Assembly: GCA_905214195.1 (NCBI GenBank)
Contig: CAJMLH010000027.1
Location: 1 to 27,752, forward strand
Direction of reading: 5' to 3'
From: an uncultured bacterium
GTDB taxonomy: Bacteria > Bacillota > Clostridia > Peptostreptococcales > Anaerovoracaceae
Length of the DNA stretch: 27,752 nt
The position numbers and the translations under genes are program-made. A model generated the notes under the pieces. It was not told where the DNA came from. It searched no databases and worked only from the letters and a program-made list of their open reading frames with translations. Positions 13,850-21,635 of the stretch are shown here, piece after piece; position 1 is the stretch's first letter, and every line of letters begins with the position of its first letter.

Positions 13850-14251
13850 TTAATAAAGTCCCAGATTCATAGCTACATTATATAAATAAACTTGCTGCCA
13901 CTTTCTCCATGTATTTTGGTGATATTCATCCCCGAAATCTATTCCTCTGAAAAGTTTATTCTCAATACCACCTCTATACTTTTCCGGTATAGACAAAAGA
14001 GCCTCCTCTATTGCCTTTGTTCTTGCTGACAGACTTGCCAATTCTGTCGCCATGTTACCTGTTCTGTCGCTGTATGCTCCTCTCATTCTGCTCTCTCTTA
14101 CTATCTGTGAAGAAACATCATCGAGTTTCCCTTGCACTTCTTGCAATCTGCTTTTCATCCTGGGCAAATCTTTCGCAGCCCATAGTGCCTGCCGATATAC
14201 GGCCTCCGGAAGCACAAATTCTTTCATTCTCTTTTGTTGATAATCTTTCAT
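13850..14251 (-). CDS. Phage late-regulator-like protein (RinA/ArpU type), 133 aa
   Basis: The basic helical protein ends with IPEKYRGGIENKLF (about 87-100) and HQNTWRKWQQVYLYNVA (about 112-128). This is the pattern of the C-terminal region of small phage transcription regulators of the RinA/ArpU group, which resemble sigma-factor region 4 (IP..YR..I, then a W-rich recognition-type helix). The ATG has a purine-rich AGAGGGGG 8 nt upstream. It lies 139 bp before the Tad-like operon in the same direction, and no other phage gene is in the window. It may be a co-opted activator of the operon or a prophage remnant. Family assignment is by pattern memory only. Confidence 0.6.
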   Translation of the reverse strand: MKDYQQKRMKEFVLPEAVYRQALWAAKDLPRMKSRLQEVQGKLDDVSSQIVRESRMRGAYSDRTGNMATELASLSARTKAIEEALLSIPEKYRGGIENKLFRGIDFGDEYHQNTWRKWQQVYLYNVAMNLGLY

Positions 14252-14314
14252 ACATTTAACCCCCTCTCAGCCTTTGTTTATCACACTGTCCAATGAAATA
14301 CAACTTCCATTTCG

Positions 14315-14335
14315 ATTATATGTCAAATTTTGACA
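14315..14335 (-). promoter_or_regulatory. Promoter/operator of the regulator-like gene
   Basis: A perfect 15-bp palindrome TGTCAAATTTTGACA (14321-14335) directly abuts a minus-strand TATAAT (14320-14315). The palindrome itself contains a TTGACA. Either the TATAAT is the -10 box with the palindrome in the spacer, or the TTGACA is a -35 box with a weak -10 about 17 nt further on. In both cases the palindrome overlaps the promoter, as expected of an operator. Confidence 0.55.
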
Positions 14336-14391
14336 CTTAAATGTTATATTTTGGTAATTTGATGTTTGCTGTGCATTGTCTGCATTTACAA

Positions 14392-14434
14392 TAAAATAAA
14401 AATACCCTCATTACCGTTTATCAAGTAATGAGGG
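14392..14434 (-). terminator. Rho-independent terminator of the udk transcript
   Basis: On the minus strand CCCTCATTAC (14434-14425) pairs perfectly with GTAATGAGGG (14414-14405), followed by TATTTTTATTTTA. This is the clearest terminator in the window and ends the long operon running from 22.3 kb. Confidence 0.9.
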
Positions 14435-14483
14435 CACATACACATGGCTATTACAACCATGGTTAACCATCGCTGGCTATTTT

Positions 14484-15098
14484 TTATTTAAGCAAGGCAT
14501 GAATCCTTTCGTTGAGCATTTCAAGAGCCACCACATTATAACCACCCTCGGGCACTATAATGTCGGCATATTTTTTGCTCGGTTCAACGAATTGCTCATG
14601 CATAAGCTTTACAGTTGTTAAATATTGATTGACTACAGAATCGAGAGTTCTGCCTCTTTCTCTGACATCTCGCAATATTCTTCTTATTATTCTCACATCT
14701 GCATCAGTATCTATAAATACTTTAATATCAAACAAATCCAGAAGTTCCTTATTCTCAAATATAAGTATTCCTTCTACGATTACAACCTTTGCCGGTTTTA
14801 CTGTTACCGTCTCGTCCACACGATTATGTATAGTAAAATCATATACAGGTCTTTCAATCTCTTTCCACTGAAGAAGATCTTTTATATGACTTATCATAAG
14901 ATCGGTATCAAATGCATTGGGATGGTCATAATTAAGCTTTTTTCTTTCTTCAAAAGGGATGCTGCTATGTTCTTTGTAATAAAAATCATGGCTGAGGATT
15001 GTTATCTCATCGTTAAATTCCTCTTTGATTTTTCTTATCATAGTGCTTTTACCGGATCCCGTTCCTCCTGCTATTCCTATTACTATGACCTTGTCCAT
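14484..15098 (-). CDS. udk: Uridine kinase
   Basis: Udk phosphorylates uridine and cytidine in pyrimidine salvage. The 204-aa length is standard. The P-loop GGTGSGKST is at residues 11-19, followed by SHDFYYK (about 36-42), NYDHPNAFD (about 56-64), the IVEGILIF strand (about 108-115) and the R-rich lid IIRRILRDVRERGRT (about 136-150). The ATG follows the stop of the metallo-hydrolase gene by 1 nt, with GGAAGGAG in its tail. It is the last gene before the terminator. No pyrimidine-linked neighbour is present, so its place in this operon is probably not pathway-driven. Confidence 0.95.
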   Translation of the reverse strand: MDKVIVIGIAGGTGSGKSTMIRKIKEEFNDEITILSHDFYYKEHSSIPFEERKKLNYDHPNAFDTDLMISHIKDLLQWKEIERPVYDFTIHNRVDETVTVKPAKVVIVEGILIFENKELLDLFDIKVFIDTDADVRIIRRILRDVRERGRTLDSVVNQYLTTVKLMHEQFVEPSKKYADIIVPEGGYNVVALEMLNERIHALLK

Positions 15099-15099
15099 T

Positions 15100-16779
15100 T
15101 TATTGCTCCTTCCGGCTCAGCGGCGTATCATCTCTGTCTCCTGCCGTTATTGACGAACCCAAATTAGCCGAAGCTTTTTCAAGTTCTAAAACGATATTAT
15201 TTATCTGCTGCAATTTTTCAGCAGAGATTCTGTTTTCTATTACTCCCTGAGTGCTTGCCAATATACTGTCTAACTCAAGTTTTATATCGCTGATTTTCTC
15301 TTTCAGCTCATTAACGCTTTCTTCATCCATGGCATCCATTATTACATCTTCTCTGCTCAGAAGTTTTCCCGTTTCCAGTTCAAATTCTGAATTTTCAGTA
15401 ATAACTAAAGGATGATATCCAAACTGCTGCTCTATCTCTTTTGCAAAATCCATCTTGGACTGAAGTTCACCGTGTACAAGGAAAATTCTCTTAGGCTCGA
15501 CTTTAAATCCTCCAATCCAGTCAAGAAGTCCTTTCTGGTCTGCATGACCTGAAAAGCCTTCAAGATTATAAATCCGGGCCCCTACCATTATGGTTTCTCC
15601 GAAAAGCCTTACTTCTTTAGCTCCCTGAACCAACATTCTTCCAAGGGTTCCCTCTGCCTGATATCCTACGAACACAATACTGTTTCTGCTGTCCCAAAGA
15701 TTATGCTTTAAATGATGGCGTATTCTTCCGGCTTCACACATTCCGCTGGCTGATATTATAATCTTAGGTGACTTATCATTATTCAGCATCTGTGAGTCTG
15801 CTGTATTTCTTGTGAATTTTAGATTTTTAAAATCAAGTGGATTATCTCCGCTCAATATATAATTTCTGGTTTCTTCATCGAAAACCTGAGCATTTTTCTT
15901 GAATACCTCAGTAGCAGTCGTAGCCATCGGACTGTCTATATAAACATTGACATTTTCCAATATCTTTTGATACTCCGGATGCTGCTCGTAAAATATATTG
16001 AACTGATATATGAGTTCTTGCGTTCTTCCAACGGCAAAAGATGGGATTATTACACTTCCGCCCCTCTTGACCGTGTCAACTGTTATTTTTATAAGCTCAT
16101 CTATACTTGTTGAATTAGCCGGATGCATTCTGTTTCCGTAAGTGGATTCCATAATAACATAATCGGCCTTTTTAATTTTTACAGGATCTCTCAATATAGG
16201 TCTGTCAGTTACACCCAAGTCTCCTGAAAATACAATTTTAGAAGTATTTTCACCCTCTGTTATCCAAAGTTCTGTTATCGCAGAACCCAATATATGTCCG
16301 GCATCATTGAAAACAATGCTGACCTCCGGATTAAGCTCTACAAGTTGATCATAAAGTACAGGTTTGACGAGTTTAAGTGCATTTTCGGCATCTTTGACAG
16401 TATACAGAGGCTCCACCGGTGGTTTTCCGGTTCTGGCATTTTTCTTGCTCTGCCATTCCGCATCCTTTTCATGTATATATGCACTGTCTTTAAGCATTAC
16501 ATCAAGCAAGTCTGCCGTTGCATCTGTACAGTAAATGTTACCGCTGAATCCCCTCTTCACCAGCAAAGGAATTCTGCCGCAATGGTCTATATGAGCATGG
16601 CTCAAAATAACATATTCTATTTCTGATGGTTCAAAAGGAAAAGGTTCGCTGTTCATGACTTCCATAGACTTTCCGCCCTGAAACTGTCCGCAGTCAAGAA
16701 GTATCTTATGCTTATCTGTCGTTATCAGATGGCAAGAGCCTGTAACTCCTATTGACGCTCCGCAAAATTTGATTTTCAT
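15100..16779 (-). CDS. Beta-CASP metallo-beta-lactamase-fold RNase-like protein
   Basis: The 559-aa protein belongs to the CPSF73-like branch of the MBL/beta-CASP superfamily. The metal-binding HAHIDH is at residues 61-66, preceded by ILLDCGQFQGG (26-36), and DAGHILGSA and FSGDLG supply the other ligands. Beta-CASP motifs are visible as MESTYGNR, SGMCEAGRIRHHL and GFSGHADQ, with RIFLVHGE near the end. The last about 70 residues form a predicted coiled coil (ELKEKISDIKLELDSILAS onwards) not found in the shortest homologues. Substrate RNA is unknown. It is not RNase J by layout, being closer to the YSH1/CPSF-like bacterial proteins. It lies between glpP and udk, with gaps of 18 and 1 nt. Confidence 0.85.
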   Translation of the reverse strand: MKIKFCGASIGVTGSCHLITTDKHKILLDCGQFQGGKSMEVMNSEPFPFEPSEIEYVILSHAHIDHCGRIPLLVKRGFSGNIYCTDATADLLDVMLKDSAYIHEKDAEWQSKKNARTGKPPVEPLYTVKDAENALKLVKPVLYDQLVELNPEVSIVFNDAGHILGSAITELWITEGENTSKIVFSGDLGVTDRPILRDPVKIKKADYVIMESTYGNRMHPANSTSIDELIKITVDTVKRGGSVIIPSFAVGRTQELIYQFNIFYEQHPEYQKILENVNVYIDSPMATTATEVFKKNAQVFDEETRNYILSGDNPLDFKNLKFTRNTADSQMLNNDKSPKIIISASGMCEAGRIRHHLKHNLWDSRNSIVFVGYQAEGTLGRMLVQGAKEVRLFGETIMVGARIYNLEGFSGHADQKGLLDWIGGFKVEPKRIFLVHGELQSKMDFAKEIEQQFGYHPLVITENSEFELETGKLLSREDVIMDAMDEESVNELKEKISDIKLELDSILASTQGVIENRISAEKLQQINNIVLELEKASANLGSSITAGDRDDTPLSRKEQ

Positions 16780-16797
16780 TTTTATACCTGCCTTTTC

Positions 16798-17349
16798 TTA
16801 TCTGTAGTTCCACAGTTCTCTGTCAGCAGTAGATACTGCCGTTGCGCCTGCTGCTATTGCTGCATCCACATCTTCTTTGAATTCAACAAGTCCGCCTGCA
16901 AGAATATCGTTGGAAACTTTATGAGCAAACTCTTTTATCTTTTTACTTACCACTCCCGGCATTATCTCTACAACATCAGGTTTTGCAATCCTTATGGATT
17001 CAACCGCCGTGTCAACTGAGTGAGAGTCAACTATGAAAAATCGCTGAACAGTAACAAGACCAAGGTCCTTTGCCGGTCTTATCATGTTGGTCTTTGTCGT
17101 GAGAATTCCGTCTGCTCCCAAAGTCTTGAGAAATTCAAGCCCCGCTCTGTCCTTTCCTATCCCCTCGACAAAATCCATATGAATAAAAATCTTTTTCTTA
17201 GCTTCATGACACTTATCTATATAAGTTTTCATAGTCATTATGCTGGAATACAGCAAAAATATAACATCCACCTTTGACTTCAAAGCAATTTCAAAATCTT
17301 CCCTTGTTCTTACCGCTGCCGCAACTTTCCTGCTGCTGAATACAGACAT
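16798..17349 (-). CDS. glpP: Glycerol-3-phosphate responsive antiterminator
   Basis: GlpP binds glycerol-3-phosphate and allows read-through of leader terminators of glycerol-utilisation mRNAs, as established in Bacillus. The 183-aa product has the TIM-barrel-like family pattern: FLLYSSIMTMKTYID (about 31-45), IFIHMDFVEGIGKDRAGLEFL (about 54-74), ADGILTTKTNMIR (about 79-91) and VEIMPGVVSKKI (about 126-137). The ATG has AAGGAG close upstream and a second GGAG further back. It follows the FAD oxidoreductase gene by 18 nt in the same operon, next to the genes it would be expected to control. Confidence 0.92.
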   Translation of the reverse strand: MSVFSSRKVAAAVRTREDFEIALKSKVDVIFLLYSSIMTMKTYIDKCHEAKKKIFIHMDFVEGIGKDRAGLEFLKTLGADGILTTKTNMIRPAKDLGLVTVQRFFIVDSHSVDTAVESIRIAKPDVVEIMPGVVSKKIKEFAHKVSNDILAGGLVEFKEDVDAAIAAGATAVSTADRELWNYR

Positions 17350-17367
17350 TTCTCCTTCATCTCCTGT

Positions 17368-18759
17368 CTATAATTTATTAAAAGTTCTGGTGCAAACTAT
17401 ATTTGCTCCCGTTCCCCCTATATTTTCTATTATAATATCTCCCAAGGAGATTGGCAACCTCAAGGTTTTTTCATTTATTATTTTCATACAATCTGTAAGC
17501 TTATCCTTAGGAAGCGGTCTGTCACTTTTTACAGGTACCATTTGGCCATCGGATGCTGCCATAATTGTCGTAAGTGTTCTTACAGGATTTGTACATTCTC
17601 TTATAGCATACTCTTTTCCTCGATTACATGTATTTCCCGTTACCTCAAAACCGTCTGCCGTCTTGTTTACTTTCACTCTACAGCCTGCCGGGCATACGGT
17701 ACATATTACTGTATTTTCCTCTATGGGGAGATTTTTAACACCCTTTTTTTCGGCAATTCTCTTTTTATTTTGAGAAACACTTTCAAGTTCAAGACCGGCA
17801 GCATACATAGCTGCGGCCCTTCCTGCGATTTCACCTTCTTCTGAAACAAAATCCACTAATTCATGGACTTTTACTACATTTCCGCAAGCAAATATACCCT
17901 TGCAGCTTGTCTGCCTGTTTTCATCTACGACAGGCCCCTTGGTTTTAGAATCTATGGCAATTCCGGCTTTCCTGCTCAGCTCGTTCTCAGGTATCAGCCC
18001 CACGGAAAGCATCAGAGTATCACATTCTATATATTCTTCGCTGCCGCAAACAGGCTTCATATTCTCATCTACACGAACCACTGTCACTCCCTCGACACGC
18101 TCTCTTCCATGTATCCGGGATATTGTATGACCCAGCTTAAGCGGTATGCCAAAATCATTCAAACATTGTACTATATTTCTTGTCAGCCCGCCGGAATCCT
18201 CCATTATCTCACACACAGCTTTTACTTCGGCACCCTCCAGTGTCATCCTTCGTGCCATTATAAGACCGATATCTCCTGAACCGAGTATGACTATCTTCTT
18301 ACCGGGCAAATATCCCTTGATATTAACAAACTTCTGAGCAGTTCCCGCCGTTATGACTCCTGCCGGTCTGCTCCCTGCAATATTCAATGCTCCTCTTGGT
18401 CTTTCTCTGCATCCCATGGCAAGAACCACTGCGCCTGCCTGAAATTCCATAAGGCCGGATTTATTCACGCAGGTAACTATGCGGTTCGGCGAAAGATCTG
18501 TTACCATAGTCCCTGTCATTATCTCAATGTCATCTTCCTTTACTGCCTTTTCATATCTTTCTCCATACTCAGGTCCTGTAAGTTCTTCTTTAAATTTGTG
18601 CAGTCCAAAACCGTTGTGTATGCATTGCTGCAAAATTCCTCCTATTCGCTCATCCCTTTCTATAAGCACGACCTTTTTTGCTCCTGCTTTCTTGGCAGAT
18701 ACTGCTGCACTCATTCCGGCAGGGCCTGCTCCTATAACCACTACATCAGCCTTTATCAT
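17368..18759 (-). CDS. FAD/NAD(P)-dependent oxidoreductase fused to DUF1667
   Basis: The 463-aa protein has an N-terminal FAD domain (GAGPAG at 10-15), a second dinucleotide motif (GSGDIG near 158-163) and a C-terminal DUF1667 domain from about residue 340. The latter carries C353, C356, C360, C378 and C389 in the pattern CTVCPAGC...CNRG...EC, likely a metal or Fe-S site. In many clostridia the DUF1667 protein is a separate gene beside glycerol-3-phosphate dehydrogenase-like genes. Its ATG overlaps the glpA-like stop by one base (TAATG). It probably passes electrons from G3P oxidation to NAD(P) or another carrier; direction and acceptor are inferred. Confidence 0.85.
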   Translation of the reverse strand: MIKADVVVIGAGPAGMSAAVSAKKAGAKKVVLIERDERIGGILQQCIHNGFGLHKFKEELTGPEYGERYEKAVKEDDIEIMTGTMVTDLSPNRIVTCVNKSGLMEFQAGAVVLAMGCRERPRGALNIAGSRPAGVITAGTAQKFVNIKGYLPGKKIVILGSGDIGLIMARRMTLEGAEVKAVCEIMEDSGGLTRNIVQCLNDFGIPLKLGHTISRIHGRERVEGVTVVRVDENMKPVCGSEEYIECDTLMLSVGLIPENELSRKAGIAIDSKTKGPVVDENRQTSCKGIFACGNVVKVHELVDFVSEEGEIAGRAAAMYAAGLELESVSQNKKRIAEKKGVKNLPIEENTVICTVCPAGCRVKVNKTADGFEVTGNTCNRGKEYAIRECTNPVRTLTTIMAASDGQMVPVKSDRPLPKDKLTDCMKIINEKTLRLPISLGDIIIENIGGTGANIVCTRTFNKL

Positions 18760-20198
18760 TACTCATTTCCCCCTTTTATCTTTCCGTAAAGGATTTTGGA
18801 ATTCACTCCCTTTTTAGTTATATCATCGGGATTTTTTCCCAACTCCTCAGCCAGTATTTCGAGTACCTGAGGCATACAAAAACCTCCCTGGCATCTTCCC
18901 ATTCCGCTTCTTGTTCTTCGTTTGATTCCGTCAACATCCAAAGCAGCCGGGTTTGTGCGAATTGCATCTAAAATTTCTCCTCTTGTTACTTCCTCACATC
19001 TGCATATCACATGACCGTAATCGGGATTTTCCTTTATAAGTTCGTCTTTTTCCTTTGGACTTAAATTTCTGAATACGGGTCTTGTGGCTCTCGTCGGGTT
19101 ATATGACTTATTTTCAGGAGCTGAAAATCCGTTTTCCTTTAGAAGTTCCTCTATTTCAACTGCTATTGCAGGTGCTGATGTAAGTCCCGGAGATTCTATG
19201 CCTGCTGCATTTATAAATCCCGGAACGGGGCAGTTAATTATAAAATCACCCTTATCTCCATGTGCTCTCAGACCTGTAAACTGTGTTATGACCTTTTCGA
19301 AAGGTATTTCATCAAAGAAAAGTGACTCACGCTCTTTTACTGTCTTAAGTCCCTCAGCAGTTACATCATCGTCCGTCTTTGAAGTCCTGTCTACTGAGGT
19401 AGGTCCGAGAATAATATTTCCATCCACAGTTTTAGCCGCAAGAACTCCCTTTCCCATATGATCCGGCACTTTAAATATCGTTGTATCGGTAAGAGTTCCT
19501 GCATCTTTATCAAGCAGCATGTACTCTCCTGCTCTCGGTGTAATCTTAAACGAATTATCTCCTGCCATAAATGCTATGCTGTCTGAATTCAAACCGGCAC
19601 AGTTTACAATATATTCTGCTTCTGTTTTTCTTCCATTTTTATCTGTTATAACAAATATTCCGTTCTTTTTTTCTATAGAAGACACTTCAAAATTTCTTAC
19701 AAGCTCTGCTCCGTTATCCATTGCGTTACCCATCGCTTCTATTGTAAGTTCATAAGGACAGATAATCCCGCCTGTACCTGCGTAAAGGGCCATCACTACT
19801 TTATCGGAAAGATTTTTTTCAATTTTGCGTGCTTCGTCTCCGCTGATAAGCTTTAAATCGGGAACACCATTTTCAATGCCTCTTTTATAAAGCTTTTTGA
19901 GTGTTTCGCAGTCTTCGCTGTTAAATGCCACTGTGAGAGAGCCGTTTCTTCTGAAACTTACATTAAGCTGTCTGGCAATCTCCTCCATCATTGCATTTCC
20001 TTTTAAGTTAAGTTTAGCCTTGAGGCTTCCCGGTGTAGGGTCATATCCCGAATGAACTATTCCGCTGTTGGCCTTAGACTGCCCCATTGCCACATCATTT
20101 TCCTTTTCCAGCACCACAAGTTTGATGTCATATGCGGCAAGTCTCCTTGCAGTCATCGCTCCTACGACTCCTGCTCCTATAATTGCTACTTTATACAT
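18759..20198 (-). CDS. glpA: GlpA-like glycerol-3-phosphate dehydrogenase/FAD oxidoreductase with BFD domain
   Basis: The 479-aa protein begins with a DAO-type FAD fold (VAIIGAGVVGAMTARRL, about 4-20) and the SKANSGIVHSGYDPTPGSLKA segment typical of anaerobic G3P dehydrogenase/LhgO-like enzymes. The C-terminus is a BFD-like [2Fe-2S] domain with C399, C401, C436 and C441 (C-x-C...C-x4-C). It should oxidise glycerol-3-phosphate to dihydroxyacetone phosphate, giving electrons to the partner oxidoreductase encoded next. The ATG at 20198 has an ideal AAAAAGGAGG 6 nt upstream; the longer frame is discarded. It lies 39 nt after a leader hairpin. Other 2-hydroxyacid or amino acid substrates cannot be excluded, but the adjacent glpP favours G3P. 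Confidence 0.85.
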   Translation of the reverse strand: MYKVAIIGAGVVGAMTARRLAAYDIKLVVLEKENDVAMGQSKANSGIVHSGYDPTPGSLKAKLNLKGNAMMEEIARQLNVSFRRNGSLTVAFNSEDCETLKKLYKRGIENGVPDLKLISGDEARKIEKNLSDKVVMALYAGTGGIICPYELTIEAMGNAMDNGAELVRNFEVSSIEKKNGIFVITDKNGRKTEAEYIVNCAGLNSDSIAFMAGDNSFKITPRAGEYMLLDKDAGTLTDTTIFKVPDHMGKGVLAAKTVDGNIILGPTSVDRTSKTDDDVTAEGLKTVKERESLFFDEIPFEKVITQFTGLRAHGDKGDFIINCPVPGFINAAGIESPGLTSAPAIAVEIEELLKENGFSAPENKSYNPTRATRPVFRNLSPKEKDELIKENPDYGHVICRCEEVTRGEILDAIRTNPAALDVDGIKRRTRSGMGRCQGGFCMPQVLEILAEELGKNPDDITKKGVNSKILYGKIKGGNE

Positions 20199-20231
20199 AT
20201 AATCCTCCTTTTTAAGTAAACAAAAACACGC

Positions 20232-20255
20232 CAAAAACAAAGGTCATCCCTTTGT
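20232..20255 (-). terminator. Leader terminator/attenuator before glpA
   Basis: On the minus strand ACAAAGG (20255-20249) and CCTTTGT (20243-20237) close a 5-nt loop, followed by TTTTTGG. It lies between the PHP gene and glpA. Only 39 nt separate it from the glpA start, and no promoter is seen there. It may simply end the upstream genes, or be a GlpP-controlled attenuator. Confidence 0.65.
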
Positions 20256-20297
20256 CTCTAACGCGTCTCAATCTCCTCTGCTTCTTGTTATTTATTT

Positions 20298-21083
20298 TTA
20301 GCGGTGGAAATCAGATCCCTCCGTAATATGCATGTGATACTTGGCAGCTTCATTGATAAAAAACAGTCTTTCCTCATCCGAATGTTTGGGGTAAATACAC
20401 TCCAAACCTTTAAGACCAAGAATCTTAAGTTCTCTAAGCAATGAATCGAAAGCAGTTTTAAATTCTTCGCTTCCCCTTTCTCCAAGACCTTTTATCCTAT
20501 ATGGGTGCGCCAACACCGATATGCCGCCGGCTTCTTTTATTATTTTCAGAATTTCTTCTGTTTCCGGTTTGGGGCGTCTGATACTTCTTACCTCAGGTGA
20601 TTCCAAAAAACGACCGTCTTCAAAGGCTTCTGCCGTATTGCTTATGTATCCTTTTTTTAACAGTGCCGCAGCAAAATCAGGTTTTCCTATGTAAGTCTGT
20701 CCCTCTCTTTTGAGCAAATCGGCTCTATCTATATCTATACCCATATTCTGTAGGGTAATAAGCATTTTTTCATTTCTGTTCTTTCTTGTGCCGGCCAATT
20801 CTTCAAGTTTTGCGATGAGCTGCCGGCTGCCTGTATCAAAATAGTACCCAAGAATATGAAGTTCTGTTCCATTATGAGAAGTCGCAATCTCTATTCCCGG
20901 TATCACTCTGAGATTTTTATCTTTTCCTGCTTCTATTGTCTCCTCAATTCCGTCAATTACTTCATGGTCGGTAATAGCTATCATATCATATTTATCTGCG
21001 GTATATCTGTCTACTATTTCCGCAGGACTTAGCTTTCCGTCTGAATACCACGAATGTATGTGCAAGTCGGTTTTAAAACTCAT
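20298..21083 (-). CDS. PHP-domain phosphoesterase (TrpH/YciV-like)
   Basis: The 261-aa protein carries all PHP metal-site motifs: DLHIHSWYSDG (6-16), ITDHEVIDGI (37-46), PGIEI (about 62-66), LAHPYRI (about 197-203) and the terminal GSDFHR. Relatives hydrolyse nucleoside 3',5'-bisphosphate or trim RNA 5' ends. Here the protein stops immediately after GSDFHR, whereas relatives usually continue for 10-25 residues, so it may be slightly truncated. The ATG overlaps the stop of the DJ-1 gene by one base (TAATG). It lies upstream of the glp genes, separated by the hairpin. Confidence 0.88.
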   Translation of the reverse strand: MSFKTDLHIHSWYSDGKLSPAEIVDRYTADKYDMIAITDHEVIDGIEETIEAGKDKNLRVIPGIEIATSHNGTELHILGYYFDTGSRQLIAKLEELAGTRKNRNEKMLITLQNMGIDIDRADLLKREGQTYIGKPDFAAALLKKGYISNTAEAFEDGRFLESPEVRSIRRPKPETEEILKIIKEAGGISVLAHPYRIKGLGERGSEEFKTAFDSLLRELKILGLKGLECIYPKHSDEERLFFINEAAKYHMHITEGSDFHR

Positions 21084-21625
21084 TATATCATTAGCAGGCC
21101 TTTAGCTACTTCGTCGGCCGCTTCCTTTCCTTTGAAAAATTCCACGATGGCCAATCCAAACGCCATGGCTGTACTCGGTCCTCGTGAAGTTATTATATTT
21201 ATATCCCTTACAACATCCTCTTCCACATGTTCTGCGCCAATCAAATGTTCTTCCATTCCCGGATAGATAGTAGCTTTTCTTCCTTCAAGAATACCAAGCT
21301 GACCCAGTATCATGGGGGCGGCGCATATTGCTGCAATGCCCTTACCTTCTCTTGCAAAATTCAAAAGCTGCTTTTTTACACCTCTATGTGAAGCCAATCC
21401 CTTAGTTCCATCCATTCCACCCGGCAGAACTATCATTTCGCAGCATCCGTAATCTATCTCATCATATCTGTAGTCGGCTTCAATCATTATACCATGAGCT
21501 CCTATAACCTGTCTGAATACACCTAATGATACAAAGTGGGCATCTATATTCGCCCTTCTAAGCACATCCATAACAGCTACAGCCTCTGTCTCTTCAAATC
21601 CTTTTGCCAAATGTACAAGTATCAT
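21083..21625 (-). CDS. DJ-1/PfpI family protein
   Basis: The 180-aa protein belongs to the DJ-1/ThiJ branch. The nucleophile-elbow Cys is C101 in AAICAAP, and the helper Glu is E14 in KGFEETEA, matching DJ-1 E18. FVSLG and MIVLPGGMDG are further family features. Members are described as deglycases, glyoxalase III or chaperone-like redox sensors; the activity here is not predictable. The ATG at 21625 has AGAGG 7 nt upstream; a longer frame runs into the previous gene. The stop overlaps the PHP start. Confidence 0.9.
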   Translation of the reverse strand: MILVHLAKGFEETEAVAVMDVLRRANIDAHFVSLGVFRQVIGAHGIMIEADYRYDEIDYGCCEMIVLPGGMDGTKGLASHRGVKKQLLNFAREGKGIAAICAAPMILGQLGILEGRKATIYPGMEEHLIGAEHVEEDVVRDINIITSRGPSTAMAFGLAIVEFFKGKEAADEVAKGLLMI

Positions 21626-21635
21626 ATCTTTACCT

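Noticed and set aside
13850..14251. Prophage or mobile element at the regulator-like gene
   Set aside because: There are no integrase, terminase, structural genes, att-like repeats or composition shift nearby; a single phage-like gene is not enough.
14455..14470. Overlapping small palindromes AACCATGGTT and ATGGTTAACCAT after udk
   Set aside because: They are short and lie between the udk stop and a strong terminator, with no promoter to regulate.
14625..15167. A 180-codon plus-strand frame opposite udk
   Set aside because: It lies over the udk coding region with shadow composition (Tyr/Ile/Ser/Cys-rich) and no SD.
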